From assembly GCA_018266255.1 (NCBI GenBank), contig JAFEAT010000009.1, forward strand, positions 1 to 64,000: a DNA stretch of 64,000 nt, written 5' to 3'. Both the position numbers and the translations under genes were made by a program. Numbering within the stretch: the first letter of the stretch is position 1; the number at the start of each line of letters is the position of its first letter. A model generated the notes under the pieces. That model saw nothing but the letters and a program-made list of their open reading frames with translations, was not told the DNA's origin and ran no database searches. Below, piece by piece: positions 9,490-19,727 of the stretch. The DNA comes from Cyanobacteria bacterium SZAS-4 (GTDB taxonomy: Bacteria; Cyanobacteriota; Vampirovibrionia; Obscuribacterales; Obscuribacteraceae).

Positions 9490-11589
9490 ATGGACTACCT
9501 GCGAACGCTCTTTAGTATCGTCGTCGGAATTCTGTCGCTGCCAACCAAGCTCGTCAGATGGATTGGCTCCAAGCTGGCAGTACCCTATCGCTGGATTGTC
9601 GCCCACACGTCTCGCCCTGTGCAAATCGTCGTGGGGCGCTTCCAACGCTTTGTCGAGCGGCACGCCAAGCCAATTTTCATCACCATCGCAGTTCTCGGCA
9701 CGCTGGCATTCGGCAACTGGCTGAACATCGAGCATGGGTTGCTCAACGGCTTGCTGTCGCAACTGCTGCCTCATACTCCCGCACTGCTGACGGTGCCAGT
9801 CGTTCTGCTAGCTATCTTCGGGTCACCCTTCCTGCTGTGGATTCCGCTTTATGCGCTGGGGCGACGCGCCCTGCGGCGTATGGCACGCACAACGGTGTGG
9901 AAGATTGGCGCAGGCTACTGGACCAGCCCCAGCACACGCTGGACGGCTGCCACTTATCTGGTGCTCTTGCTTGCTGGTCTCGCAGCCGTGAACTATCTCA
10001 ACGTCGTCATCAGCTTCACGGGCAGGGATTTCTATCAAGCGCTGCAAAGCAAAGATGCTCCGGTCTTTTGGGCGAACTTCCGCGTCTATGCGCTAACTCT
10101 GCTTGTCGCCACTCCAATCATCGTCACCTACTCGTTGATTAAGTCGCGGCTGACTCTGTCATGGCGCATCTGGCTGACCGACCATCTGCTTCAGCGGTTC
10201 ATGAGCGACCACAACTATTACCGGCTCGTCGTGCAGTCCCAGCACGTAGACAACGTCGATGAACGACTCTCGAACGACGCGAATGAATTCCCATCGACCG
10301 CGCTCAGCCTGTTCATGGCGGTGGTCGACTCGGTGGTGTCACTGCTCACATACGCGACTATTCTGTACCTGATTGCACCGGCACTGGTGCCGACAGCCAT
10401 CATCTACGCGGGCGCTGGCACGGCGATTTCCATCTGGTTCGGACGAAGGTTTGCTGTGCTGAACTTCCAGCAAGCGAAGAAAGAAGCCAACTTCCGTTAT
10501 TCGCTCATGCACCTGCGCGGGCATGCCGAACAGGTAGCGCTCTACGGCGGCGAGCAGTACGAGGTCAGCCACATCCGCGCGGAATTCAAAGAAGCGTGGC
10601 GGAATGTGCGCCAGATAATCGGCATGAACTTCGCCTTCTCGCTGTTCAGCACGCCCTACCGCTACTTCATCGCGCTGGTACCAGCAGCGGTGCTGGCTTC
10701 GCTCTGGTTCAGCGGCGCGATTGAGTTCGGGCAGTTCATTCAGGCGAGCACCGCATTCTCGGCGGTACTCGGCAGCTTAACTATCGTCGTCGATAACATC
10801 GGCGGTCTGGCGGCGTTCAAGGCTGAAATCGACCGTCTGGGCGTGTTCACGGAAGAACTGAACAAAACCACTGACGCGCCGCAAATCAACTTCGGACACA
10901 ACAATGCGGCAAGCGTCACTCTCGACAATCTCACCATCGTCGCCCCCGGTAGCGACCGAGTGCTGGTACGCAACCTGAGCTTCACAGCCAAGCCGGGTTC
11001 ACACACCATTGTCGTGGGACCAAGCGGGGTCGGTAAGTCATCGCTGGTTCGTACCATCGCCGGTCTGTTCACCGAAGGTGGTGGCTTCGCCTCCACGCCT
11101 TACGCCGAGCAAGTTATCACCCTGCCGCAGAAGCCCTACATGCCTCTGGGCACATTGCGCCAGCAGCTCGAATACGGCAACTCGATACGTGCTGAAGACG
11201 AATACTGGCGACAACTGCTGACCAGATTCAACCTCGGCGACCTTCTCAACGCGCACAGCCTCGACGAAGTTGCCGACTGGGGCACAGTGTTGAGCCTCGG
11301 TCAACAACAGCGCATCGCCTTTGCCCGCGCGTGGCTCGCCATTCTGGGCGCGAAGAAACCCATGCTCGTCATGCTGGACGAAGCGACATCGGCGCTCGAC
11401 ATCGATAACGAACGGCGCATGTACGAGCAACTGACGACCACAGGTGTTACGGTGCTCAGCGTTGGACATCGTGCCTCCCTCGTAGAATATCACGACAATG
11501 TGTTGCAGTTGAACGGGAACGGCGGCTGGGAAACTTATCCGCCCGTATTTTACCCGGTGCATCAACCCAAGCTGGCTTCGAGCAGCTAG
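9490..11589 (+). CDS. YddA/SbmA-BacA-type ABC transporter (membrane and ATPase fused)
   Basis: The 699-residue protein begins with an amphipathic leader and two extra membrane helices (about 55-130). The ABC_membrane_2 (SbmA/BacA-like) domain follows, with the family signatures GRDFYQALQ, WRIWLTDHLLQRF and NYYRL. The C-terminal ATPase has Walker A (VGPSGVGKSS, about 508-517), the signature LSLGQQQRIAFARAWL, Walker B (MLVMLDEATSALD) and a switch His (GHRAS). Such half-transporters move peptides or fatty acyl compounds across the inner membrane. A GAAGGAG site precedes the ATG. Next downstream is an M16 peptidase gene, the same pairing as E. coli yddA with pqqL; the TonB receptor gene yddB of that locus is absent here. 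Export or import direction cannot be told. Confidence 0.85.
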   Translation: MDYLRTLFSIVVGILSLPTKLVRWIGSKLAVPYRWIVAHTSRPVQIVVGRFQRFVERHAKPIFITIAVLGTLAFGNWLNIEHGLLNGLLSQLLPHTPALLTVPVVLLAIFGSPFLLWIPLYALGRRALRRMARTTVWKIGAGYWTSPSTRWTAATYLVLLLAGLAAVNYLNVVISFTGRDFYQALQSKDAPVFWANFRVYALTLLVATPIIVTYSLIKSRLTLSWRIWLTDHLLQRFMSDHNYYRLVVQSQHVDNVDERLSNDANEFPSTALSLFMAVVDSVVSLLTYATILYLIAPALVPTAIIYAGAGTAISIWFGRRFAVLNFQQAKKEANFRYSLMHLRGHAEQVALYGGEQYEVSHIRAEFKEAWRNVRQIIGMNFAFSLFSTPYRYFIALVPAAVLASLWFSGAIEFGQFIQASTAFSAVLGSLTIVVDNIGGLAAFKAEIDRLGVFTEELNKTTDAPQINFGHNNAASVTLDNLTIVAPGSDRVLVRNLSFTAKPGSHTIVVGPSGVGKSSLVRTIAGLFTEGGGFASTPYAEQVITLPQKPYMPLGTLRQQLEYGNSIRAEDEYWRQLLTRFNLGDLLNAHSLDEVADWGTVLSLGQQQRIAFARAWLAILGAKKPMLVMLDEATSALDIDNERRMYEQLTTTGVTVLSVGHRASLVEYHDNVLQLNGNGGWETYPPVFYPVHQPKLASSS

Positions 11590-11664
11590 CAAGTAAGGTG
11601 GAATCGAAGCAAGCGCAATAACGCACCCCGGGGGCCGCCGCCGCCCTTAGTGGGAGACTTCGCG

Positions 11665-11695
11665 AGTGTTGGTGTCGATCTTTGACACCAACACT
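11665..11695 (+). terminator. Perfect 12-bp stem-loop upstream of M16 gene
   Basis: AGTGTTGGTGTC at 11665-11676 pairs perfectly with GACACCAACACT at 11684-11695, with a 7-base loop. It is followed by TGCTTAATTT. It lies 76 bases after the ABC gene stop and 57 bases before the M16 start, so it may be a terminator, an attenuator or an operator. Confidence 0.45.
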
Positions 11696-11752
11696 TGCTT
11701 AATTTCGCCCAATTTTGTCATTTCGACATTCAATCTCTGGAGGATAAACAGC

Positions 11753-14425
11753 ATGCCTTCGTCAACATTGTTGAAGCGGCTGGGAATAACTTTCAACGGC
11801 ACCATCAACGGTATCAGTGAGTATCGGCTTGACGCTAACGGTCTGAAAATTCTGCTCGCCTGCGACCCAAGTTCGCGGGTAGCAGCAGTGGTTCAGCACG
11901 TTCGCGTCGGTTCGCGGCACGAAGGAGCGGGCAACACAGGATACGCCCATCTGCTCGAACACATGATGTTCAAAGAATCACTGCACTTCAATTCAGCGCG
12001 CGGCAACAGCTATGATTTGTTCATGAAATTGATGGGCGGGGTAGTCAACGCCGCCACGTCAACAGATTGGACCCGCTATCACGCCGTCGTTCCATCAGCG
12101 TTTCTGGCTCAATATCTCGCATACGAGTCAGACCGATTGCGCAATGCATTCATCAGCGATGATGACCTGCGCTCAGAAATGCCAGTCGTTCTCGACGAAC
12201 TGGGCGCGACGCTGGACAACCCTGACCGCGCGCTGCGCAAAGCTATGATGGCAGCCATTTTCACCGAGCATCAATATCGAATGGTGACTATCGGCTCGCG
12301 CTCGGAAGTGATGCAGGTGAATGCGGCATCTCTGAAAGAACGGCTCTACGACGTGTATTACCACCCCAACAACGTCACCCTCATCATCGTGGGCGGATTC
12401 GACACGGCCCAAGTGCTCAAAGATATTGCCGAACAATACGGCAAAATCCCACCTTCACCCAACCCCATTCCAGAACCGTATGTAGTGGAGCCTGAGCAAG
12501 AAGGCGAGCGTCGCGTGCAGATAGAAAAGCCCGGCGATGTCGCACGGGTCATGATTGGCTTCCCGGTACCACAAGCAGACCACGAAGATACTCTCGCCCT
12601 GCAAGCACTGTCGATGATACTGGGCGGCGGCGAATCAAGTCGTCTGTTCAAACGGCTCGTCAATCGAGGATTGGCATCGAGCGCTGGATGCGGCAGTCAA
12701 ATCAACCACGATGCGACCGTCTTCATGTTCTACGCAAAATTGACGGATCGAGCTACACCACTGCAAGTCGAGAAAATCATCGAAGCTGAAATCGAGCGCA
12801 TTTCCAAGAAGCTGCCAAGCCGGCGGGAGCTTGCTCAAATTCAAGCGGCGAACAAAAACGGAACAGTTCTGCTGCACTCCAATCACCTGCAACGAGCGCT
12901 CAGCATCAGCAGTAACGAAGGTGCGGCAAGCTGGACGTGGGGCGAGTCTTTTGACGAGCAGTTCGAGCAAATTACGCGCGAACGCATCGTAGAGGTGGCG
13001 CGGAAATATCTGGTCGCACGGCATCGCACAGTCGGTTACTTCCTTCCTTCAGACCCGAACACGCTGGCTCACAAACCGCCCGTTCTACCTCGCCAACCGG
13101 CGCTAAGACCACCCGAAAAGCCGTTGTCCACTCGCAGTCCGCTACTACAGCTTATGCCCAGACCTGTAACCACCAGTTATGCTCAAGCGGTCAAGCGAAC
13201 GGTATTGAGCAACGGGATGACCGTTCTTTTGCTCCCAACCGCGAGTGAAGCAGTCGGTGTCAGCCTCACACTCAATGCTGGGGCTCACTGCGATCCACAA
13301 AACAGCTTGATGGCATCGGTGGTGGCAGAAATGTTGACGGAGGGTTCTCGTAAATACGGAAAGACGGCAATCGCTAATCTGAGCAACACCATCGGCAGTC
13401 CACTGGCTTTTGGCACGGACATGACGCGAGTGACTACTAACGCGCTTTTGCCATCGCATCTGGCTAAATTCGTCGACCTGCTCGCAGACGTTCTGCAATT
13501 TCCACTCTTTCGGGAAGCTGACCTCGACGTACTGAAAGCGCGGTTGTCGGCATCACTGGAAGAAGCACGGAAGAATCCAGATGCTCGCGCAATTCTGGCC
13601 CTGCGGCAGTTGGTCTACAAAGAAGGAAGCCCTTTCTATCCACCCACGTTCTTCAAACGTGCAAAGATGCTGCGAGCAATCACCGTCGCCAATTTGCGCA
13701 ACTTCCACGAGCGCTTCTACGGTCCAAATCAGGCAGTACTGACGCTGGTGGGAAAATTCGACAGCGAAAAGATGCTACGCCTGATTGAGGAAAAGTTTGG
13801 CACCTGGACAGGCGGCGCCCCTCTCGCCAGCCCGCTCCCGCCGACAGCGCAGCCGCTGCACGGCAATCAGGTGGAGGTAAGAATGGACGGCAAGGATACG
13901 TTGAGCATCCTCGTCGGTTTGCCAGTCGATTTGCTGCCCAGCGATCCGATGTATCTTGCTGCCGTCGTAGCCAACAGTGCCCTCGGGGGCAACACTCTCA
14001 CGTCTCGCCTCGGCAAGGAAATTCGAGAACGTCAGGGACTGACATACGGGATCACCAGCAGCTTCACTGATACCAGTTATGGTGGCGGCTTGTGGTTGGT
14101 TCACATGACCACCAGCCGAGAAAACGTGCCATTGGCAAAACGCCTCATCGCCGAAGTCGTCAATGATTACGCTTCAACCGGCATCGATGAAACAGAACTG
14201 GCGATTGAGAAGATCGGGCTGAGCACAGGTTTCGATTTGCGGCTTGATAATGCGCTCAGTATAGCTGCAACACTGACAGCATTCGAGCACAGTCAGCGCG
14301 GATTGGCGGCGCTCGACAGTTATCAAAGCCGTCTGGCAGCGGTAACAAAAGACGCGGTAGACCAAGCAATCAGGAAGCACTTCCGCGTTGATTTCGGCAT
14401 CACAGCAGTCGCTGGAACTTTCTAG
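11753..14425 (+). CDS. M16-family zinc metallopeptidase (tandem PqqL/pitrilysin-like)
   Basis: The ATG at 11753 is preceded by CTGGAGG with good spacing; the longer frame from a GTG at 11666 would run through the stem-loop and lacks a ribosome site. The 890-residue protein has two M16 halves. The N-terminal half has the inverted zinc motif HLLEH (His66, Glu69, His70), and acidic residues at 142-149 suit the third ligand. The second half (from about residue 480) has the same fold signature but no HxxEH (SVVAEMLTEGS instead), as expected for the non-catalytic half. No signal peptide is evident, so it is probably cytoplasmic, unless an unusual N-terminus exports it. Likely role: degrading or processing short peptides linked to the upstream transporter. 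Confidence 0.88.
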   Translation: MPSSTLLKRLGITFNGTINGISEYRLDANGLKILLACDPSSRVAAVVQHVRVGSRHEGAGNTGYAHLLEHMMFKESLHFNSARGNSYDLFMKLMGGVVNAATSTDWTRYHAVVPSAFLAQYLAYESDRLRNAFISDDDLRSEMPVVLDELGATLDNPDRALRKAMMAAIFTEHQYRMVTIGSRSEVMQVNAASLKERLYDVYYHPNNVTLIIVGGFDTAQVLKDIAEQYGKIPPSPNPIPEPYVVEPEQEGERRVQIEKPGDVARVMIGFPVPQADHEDTLALQALSMILGGGESSRLFKRLVNRGLASSAGCGSQINHDATVFMFYAKLTDRATPLQVEKIIEAEIERISKKLPSRRELAQIQAANKNGTVLLHSNHLQRALSISSNEGAASWTWGESFDEQFEQITRERIVEVARKYLVARHRTVGYFLPSDPNTLAHKPPVLPRQPALRPPEKPLSTRSPLLQLMPRPVTTSYAQAVKRTVLSNGMTVLLLPTASEAVGVSLTLNAGAHCDPQNSLMASVVAEMLTEGSRKYGKTAIANLSNTIGSPLAFGTDMTRVTTNALLPSHLAKFVDLLADVLQFPLFREADLDVLKARLSASLEEARKNPDARAILALRQLVYKEGSPFYPPTFFKRAKMLRAITVANLRNFHERFYGPNQAVLTLVGKFDSEKMLRLIEEKFGTWTGGAPLASPLPPTAQPLHGNQVEVRMDGKDTLSILVGLPVDLLPSDPMYLAAVVANSALGGNTLTSRLGKEIRERQGLTYGITSSFTDTSYGGGLWLVHMTTSRENVPLAKRLIAEVVNDYASTGIDETELAIEKIGLSTGFDLRLDNALSIAATLTAFEHSQRGLAALDSYQSRLAAVTKDAVDQAIRKHFRVDFGITAVAGTF

Positions 14426-14444
14426 CCGACTGAACAGAGCAGAT

Positions 14445-14469
14445 GGGGAGCTAACGAATCTAGCTCTCC
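14445..14469 (+). terminator. Stem-loop after the M16 gene
   Basis: GGGGAGCTA (14445-14453) pairs with TAGCTCTCC (14461-14469), with one G-T pair and a 7-base loop, 20 bases after the M16 stop. No T-run follows, so this is a terminator candidate by position only. Confidence 0.4.
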
Positions 14470-14483
14470 ATCCACTTGTTTGA

Positions 14484-14598
14484 AAGTCTTTTTTGCATTT
14501 CGAAAGCTTTTTGACATTTTCAAGTCTGCATTTCACCAGTCTTTTTGACATTTCACTTCGAATTCTTCTGACATCTCGAAGCCTTTTTTGCATTTCCT
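14484..14598. repeat. Degenerate tandem array of about six 18-20-base units
   Basis: Read on the minus strand, a unit resembling GAAATGTCAAAAAGACTT recurs about six times with changes (GAAATGCAAAAAAGGC, GAAATGTCAAAAAGAC, GAAATGCAGAC, AAAATGTCAAAAAGC and so on). It fills the gap between the convergent M16 gene and the small exported-protein gene. A minus-strand frame through it has no homologous look and is probably chance. It could be a decayed repeat, a nucleoid-protein site or a termination region. Confidence 0.6.
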
Positions 14599-14610
14599 CT
14601 CAAAATATCA

Positions 14611-15073
<463 letters not shown>

Positions 15074-15102
<29 letters not shown>

Positions 15103-17335
15103 CAATACCAATCTCTTCGAAAGTCATTCGCCCAAAGTTATTATCTGCACCGGTACCAGGCTGCCAGTCTGCATGATCTGTCACATGCATATCTCCTGCT
15201 ATCTGAACGTAAGGTCGATCGTCAACTTTCTGATCACCGACAGCATCAACGATGTTGCCGTTGATGTTGTATCGGTTGCGGTAACAGGCATTGGAGTTAT
15301 TCGGAGTGGTACAGCATCCATCGGGCATGTTGTGAGTTATCTTTGGTGGCTCGACTGGCGAAACAACAAGTTTCCGACTGAGGTCTCCACCTGGCAAATA
15401 GATGTACAGCTTTCGTGCATTGTCCCAATTGGGAAGACCTCCATGCGTAGCCATCGGGAGCAAAGACCCAGGTCTGCTGTCTAGCAACTTCATCACATCA
15501 TCGTCAGTAGTGTTCGGTTGAATCTGCTTGCATCGCTGAGTAATGGAGCGAAGTGTTTCAGCCAAACAGTCGTCTGATTGAACGGCGCGAATCAATTGAT
15601 AAATTGTACCTGGCCGTTGAAGCGGCAGTGTGTAAGGCGGACTCGGCATACTGATCGGATTGGCAGGCACCTGTCCGTTTACCAGATCGACAGGATAGAC
15701 GCCCAGTCCCGACGATTGAGTTTCGGTCAAATTCACATCCGAGAAATTAGTATAACCGCCCTGATTTTGGGGACTGACTCCCTCAAAATCTGTCAGCATT
15801 TTTGCCTTTGCCCAATCGGCTTGCGAAAAATCTTGACTGCCACCGCGATTGGTCCAGGGAATATCATGACCATAAGCCCGCTGCATGTCAGGCAACGCCG
15901 CGACACAAGCACCACGCAAACCAATTTTGTCTTTTAGTTGCTGAGTACACCAGCAGACGTTCAGCATTCCTGAATCTATGCCCCTGCCCGGCGAAGCAAG
16001 AAGCCCAATGAAGTTCCTAGCTAAATCTTCGCGCTGAGTTGGGGTAGGTCTTTGCCCTGCTGGAATCTCTGTGGTAAGTGTTTGTGCTCCAGTCCAAACT
16101 GATGTCGTAGTAATAGGAAAGGTTGGAAAGTTCACGGCAACCTGAGGTCCCGTGGGATTGCTGGCATTTTGTTTTTGAGCGGCTTCGGCTTTCATGTCCT
16201 CGTAAGCCCAAACAACCAGTTTTGTCACATCTTCTGAATTGACTCCAAATGTAACGTAGTGGCTAGTTTCAGACGCATTAACGTTGTCTGCAAGAGCGAG
16301 AAAATTTGGCTCGGTGAACAACTCGTGATTGAAAATGTTGTTGCTGTAGTCGCTTGGCTCATACCCTGGTGGCGCAGCATTGGCTGGATAATTTCCAAAC
16401 TCTAGATAGCCATAAGAAGCAGCTGCGGGAAACTGAAATCCACTTCCCAACAAGCTCGTGCCCACGGTGCTGCCACCAGCCCCGGCGCCACCAGCCTCGG
16501 TGGCACCAACGATTGCACAAGCAAGCGCACCCATGATCAACTCAGTTCTCATTTCCTTTGTACTACTGCCCAGCTGCACCGCATTCGGTGGCGCACTGCC
16601 AAATGTCGCTTTCGCTGAATTAAAGTCTAAATACGAAACCAAGTGCGGATTCTGCTGTGGAAATACCGGCACACCGTAAATAGTCTGACCGAGCAGCTGT
16701 ATTGGCGCGTAGCCGGCCATGTAGGTTTGAGCACCAACGGCATAATTGCTTGCATTTTTAGGAGTTACGCTACCAGTCGAAAGCGGCACCGAGAAATTAT
16801 CTAATTGCCCAGCACTGAAGAAAACGTTGGTGGAACCATTCGGTTTCATAAAAGCGGTGACACAGGGACCAGAATCCTTTACTCCCACCAGTGAAGCCAT
16901 GCGTGTGCTGTTCGAGACTTGATTGAAATACTTATTCGTGTCGACGATTTGCTGTGCCAAAAGTCGACCAGCAGAGTCAAGATCGGCGAGAGCCTTTTGT
17001 GCATTGGCTTTATATGGACCGCTTCCAGTCATAGCAGCAGCATTCGAAGCAACCATGATGGCGCGAGCTACGCAACGATTGTAAGTTAGCAAATTAATGT
17101 AACCACAACCGAGCGGATACTCACAATCTTCATAACCGGCTGGCGTAGCGACTCTCGCGTCGCGAATGGCATGCTTAGCCACATTCAGTACACCGGCGTC
17201 AGTGGCGTTGGCTACTTCTCGACCACCACCCATCAACTTGACGATGAAATATGCTCCGACCCCTAACACCGCAATGACGAGAATACATATCGCAACAAGT
17301 CCCAAAGTTGCCCCAGTCCGTCGTCTCTGACGCAT
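15074..17335 (-). CDS. Tad-like secreted/membrane-anchored protein, module 1
   Basis: The 753-residue protein starts with basic residues and one membrane helix (ATLGLVAICILVIAVLGVG). A segment reading GGGREVANATDAGVLNVAK follows, which matches the N-terminal Tad/TadG-type pattern, where the helix is followed by a 'DAAALA'-like run. The rest is extracytoplasmic, rich in Asn, Gly and Pro, with conserved cysteines (DCEYPLGCGY, NRCVA, GCCTTP-type pairs). It is clearly a paralogue of the protein at 20254-22500, sharing GVPVFPQQNPHLVS, LLGSGFQFPAA and the C-terminal block DHADWQPGTGADNNFGRM. CAGGAG lies 6 bases before the ATG. Upstream on the same strand is a histidine kinase gene (136-base gap). 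A surface or pilus-associated role is inference; no other Tad gene is present. Confidence 0.8.
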
Positions 17336-17471
17336 AGCTCACTCCTGCGGGCGTGGTCTGAATTCCTAGCTTACCACTTAAATAAATACGCAAAAAATAT
17401 GGCAACGGTGTGTAAGCCTGCAATTGCTTGAGCAACAATCTTTAGAGAGTTTTGGAAAGTTGTAAACGGTA

Positions 17472-19727
17472 CTATATTATTTCAGGCTGTCCGGCACGAT
17501 CGCGCGGAGCAGACAATGCGTGAGCAGGGGTGGACTGAGCCGAGGCAATTTTATTCGGCAATCTGAACCAAAACGTACTGCCCTTACCGATTTCACTTTC
17601 TACGCCAATTGTTCCCATATGCTGTTCGATGATCGCCTTGCAAATTACCAGCCCCAATCCAGTTCCACCTTTAGCCGTTGCATCACTGCGTTCAACTTGC
17701 TTGAAGCGTTGAAACAAAGAATTCACATGAGAAGCTGGAATCCCACGCCCTTGATCTGTAATGCGAACCTCATCGAGATCGCCTATCGAAACAACATCGA
17801 CACGCACAGTAGAACCCTTCGGTGAATACTTAATGGCGTTAGACAGCAGATTAATCAGAACTTGAACGATGCGATGATCGTCGGCGTAAACGAGGCTTTC
17901 AGTCTGTTTGTATTGCACAGTAACCTGATGGTCATCAGCAAAAGCTTTCACTGACTCGACACCCATCTCCAAAATAGGATACAGCGGTCGCAACTCAAAT
18001 TGCATGTCGAGTTTTCCTGCCTCCAATTTCTCAGCATCCAGCAAATCGTTGACGAGTCCGATCAATCGTGTTGCGCTCCGCTCAGCAATCGTAATTGCTT
18101 TTTGCGCTTGTTCTGTCTGTTGTCCTAACGCGCCAACCATCATCATCTTCAGCGATCCGCGAATCGCCGTAAGTGGATTGCGCAACTCGTGGCTGACTAC
18201 ACCAAGAAATTCATTTTTGAATCGTTCGATTTCATGGCGCTCGGTGACATCCATAATCATGCCGAGCAACTTTCCAGAATTGGGTCCACCAAATGGCGTG
18301 AGCAGTACTTCGGCTGGAAATTCTGTACCATTGGCGCGCTTCGCCGTAACTTCCTGAAACCGTCCCATTGCTTTATCAAAGAGTTCAGATAATTGCTGCG
18401 TGGAAGGCTGATTAACTGTGTTTTGCGTTGCACATAAATCAGTCAGTTGCGATCCAATCAATTCATCAGAGCGATGGCGAAGAAATAGCTTTCGCATCAT
18501 TGGATTCACCTGATTAATTTGACCTCGCCGATCCAACAGCATCACCCCGACAGGCATCGTCTCGATAACCAATCTGGTTCGTGCTTCAGATTCACGCAAT
18601 GCTTCTTCATTTCTCTTACGTTCAGTAATATCGTGAGCGACACAAAAGAGTGCTTTCTCCGCACGAGACCACTGCACCGACCATAAAATATGTCTAGTCG
18701 AACCGTCAGGCAAAAGCATCAAGCTTTCAAACTCAGATTTCTCGCGTCGATCTACCAACGATTTCAAAGTCTGCACAAACTGCTCGCGTTGTTCAGGAGG
18801 GAAAAGCTTAATAACGCGCTGCCCAACTAACTCTTCAGCATCCACATGCCAGACTGTAGCAGCGGCTGGACTAACCCTGAGAAACTTTCCGTCACTGTCC
18901 AGAGAACAAATTACATCAACGGCATTTTCGACCATAGCTCGCTCTTTTTGCTCTGCATCTCGCAGAACAGCAGCCATGCTGTGGAAAACTTCATCGAGAT
19001 CGGTAATTTCGTCCGACCCTTTTGTCGGCGGGTTGAGTTCCTTACCGAGAGCAAGCTTGGCAGTATTGTCCATAAGAATGCTCAATCTTTTAGCGGTGCC
19101 GTTGCTGAACCAAACAGCCAGCGCAATGTCCAGTATCACGACGGCAGACACTCCAATCAGTATAAGGATTACAACCTGGTCGCTCAGCGATTTTTGAATA
19201 TCTGGACGTTTGTTGTCCTCACTCTTCAACTCTGCGACAAAGCTGCGAATAGTCTTTACGTTTTCAATTTCTACAGGAATCATCACTTGCATCAATTCGT
19301 TAAAACGCTCTGCAACATTCGTTTTGTCTTCCTGGATAAGCGCCATAAATTCGTCGGCGCGCCGCAGTCCTTCAACGATATCGCGATCCAATTTCTTGAT
19401 AATGGCTTGCTGGGCCGGTATGTTCGCCGTCATTTTTAAAAGCTTATCGAGGTCGCCGCGCATCTGTTGCCGCGCGTTTTCAAACTCAGTCATGTCGCTC
19501 TGACTGGAGCTGAGCATGTAAGCTTTTGCTGCGGTGCGCATTTGAACAGGCAGCGAATAGAGGTCTTCCAGGACCCCAATTTTTTCCTTCAATTTTGCTT
19601 GAACTGCGGCTTGCTCATTCGCATCTTTGACCAGAACGATGAGAGCCAGAACGAAGCAAATTTGAAACACGAGAGGAATACAAATCAGCAGGTAAGCCTG
19701 ACGCGCTAGTGTGAATTTAAGTGGCAT
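17472..19727 (-). CDS. Membrane sensor histidine kinase with HAMP and two PAS domains
   Basis: The 751-residue kinase has a membrane helix at about 12-32, a helical periplasmic sensor (CHASE3/four-helix type, about 35-185), and a second helix at about 190-212. HAMP, a first PAS (VENAVDVICSLDSDG) and a second PAS (VIETMPVGVMLLDRRG) follow. The HisKA has H-box SHELRNPL (His513). The ATPase core has N-box NLLSNAIKYS and glycine boxes DQGRGIP and GGTGLGLVICK. All catalytic motifs are intact, with no receiver attached, so its partner regulator is elsewhere. The gene lies between the two Tad-like modules, co-directed with module 1 and divergent from module 2, so it could control both. Confidence 0.9.
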   Translation of the reverse strand: MPLKFTLARQAYLLICIPLVFQICFVLALIVLVKDANEQAAVQAKLKEKIGVLEDLYSLPVQMRTAAKAYMLSSSQSDMTEFENARQQMRGDLDKLLKMTANIPAQQAIIKKLDRDIVEGLRRADEFMALIQEDKTNVAERFNELMQVMIPVEIENVKTIRSFVAELKSEDNKRPDIQKSLSDQVVILILIGVSAVVILDIALAVWFSNGTAKRLSILMDNTAKLALGKELNPPTKGSDEITDLDEVFHSMAAVLRDAEQKERAMVENAVDVICSLDSDGKFLRVSPAAATVWHVDAEELVGQRVIKLFPPEQREQFVQTLKSLVDRREKSEFESLMLLPDGSTRHILWSVQWSRAEKALFCVAHDITERKRNEEALRESEARTRLVIETMPVGVMLLDRRGQINQVNPMMRKLFLRHRSDELIGSQLTDLCATQNTVNQPSTQQLSELFDKAMGRFQEVTAKRANGTEFPAEVLLTPFGGPNSGKLLGMIMDVTERHEIERFKNEFLGVVSHELRNPLTAIRGSLKMMMVGALGQQTEQAQKAITIAERSATRLIGLVNDLLDAEKLEAGKLDMQFELRPLYPILEMGVESVKAFADDHQVTVQYKQTESLVYADDHRIVQVLINLLSNAIKYSPKGSTVRVDVVSIGDLDEVRITDQGRGIPASHVNSLFQRFKQVERSDATAKGGTGLGLVICKAIIEQHMGTIGVESEIGKGSTFWFRLPNKIASAQSTPAHALSAPRDRAGQPEII

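Noticed and set aside
13145..14425. Second half of the M16 protein as a broken enzyme
   Set aside because: Lack of HxxEH in the second half is normal for tandem M16 enzymes, so it is not evidence of decay.
14174..14593. 139-codon minus-strand frame from the repeat array into the M16 gene
   Set aside because: Most of it is antisense to the well-supported M16 coding region and the rest is repeat.
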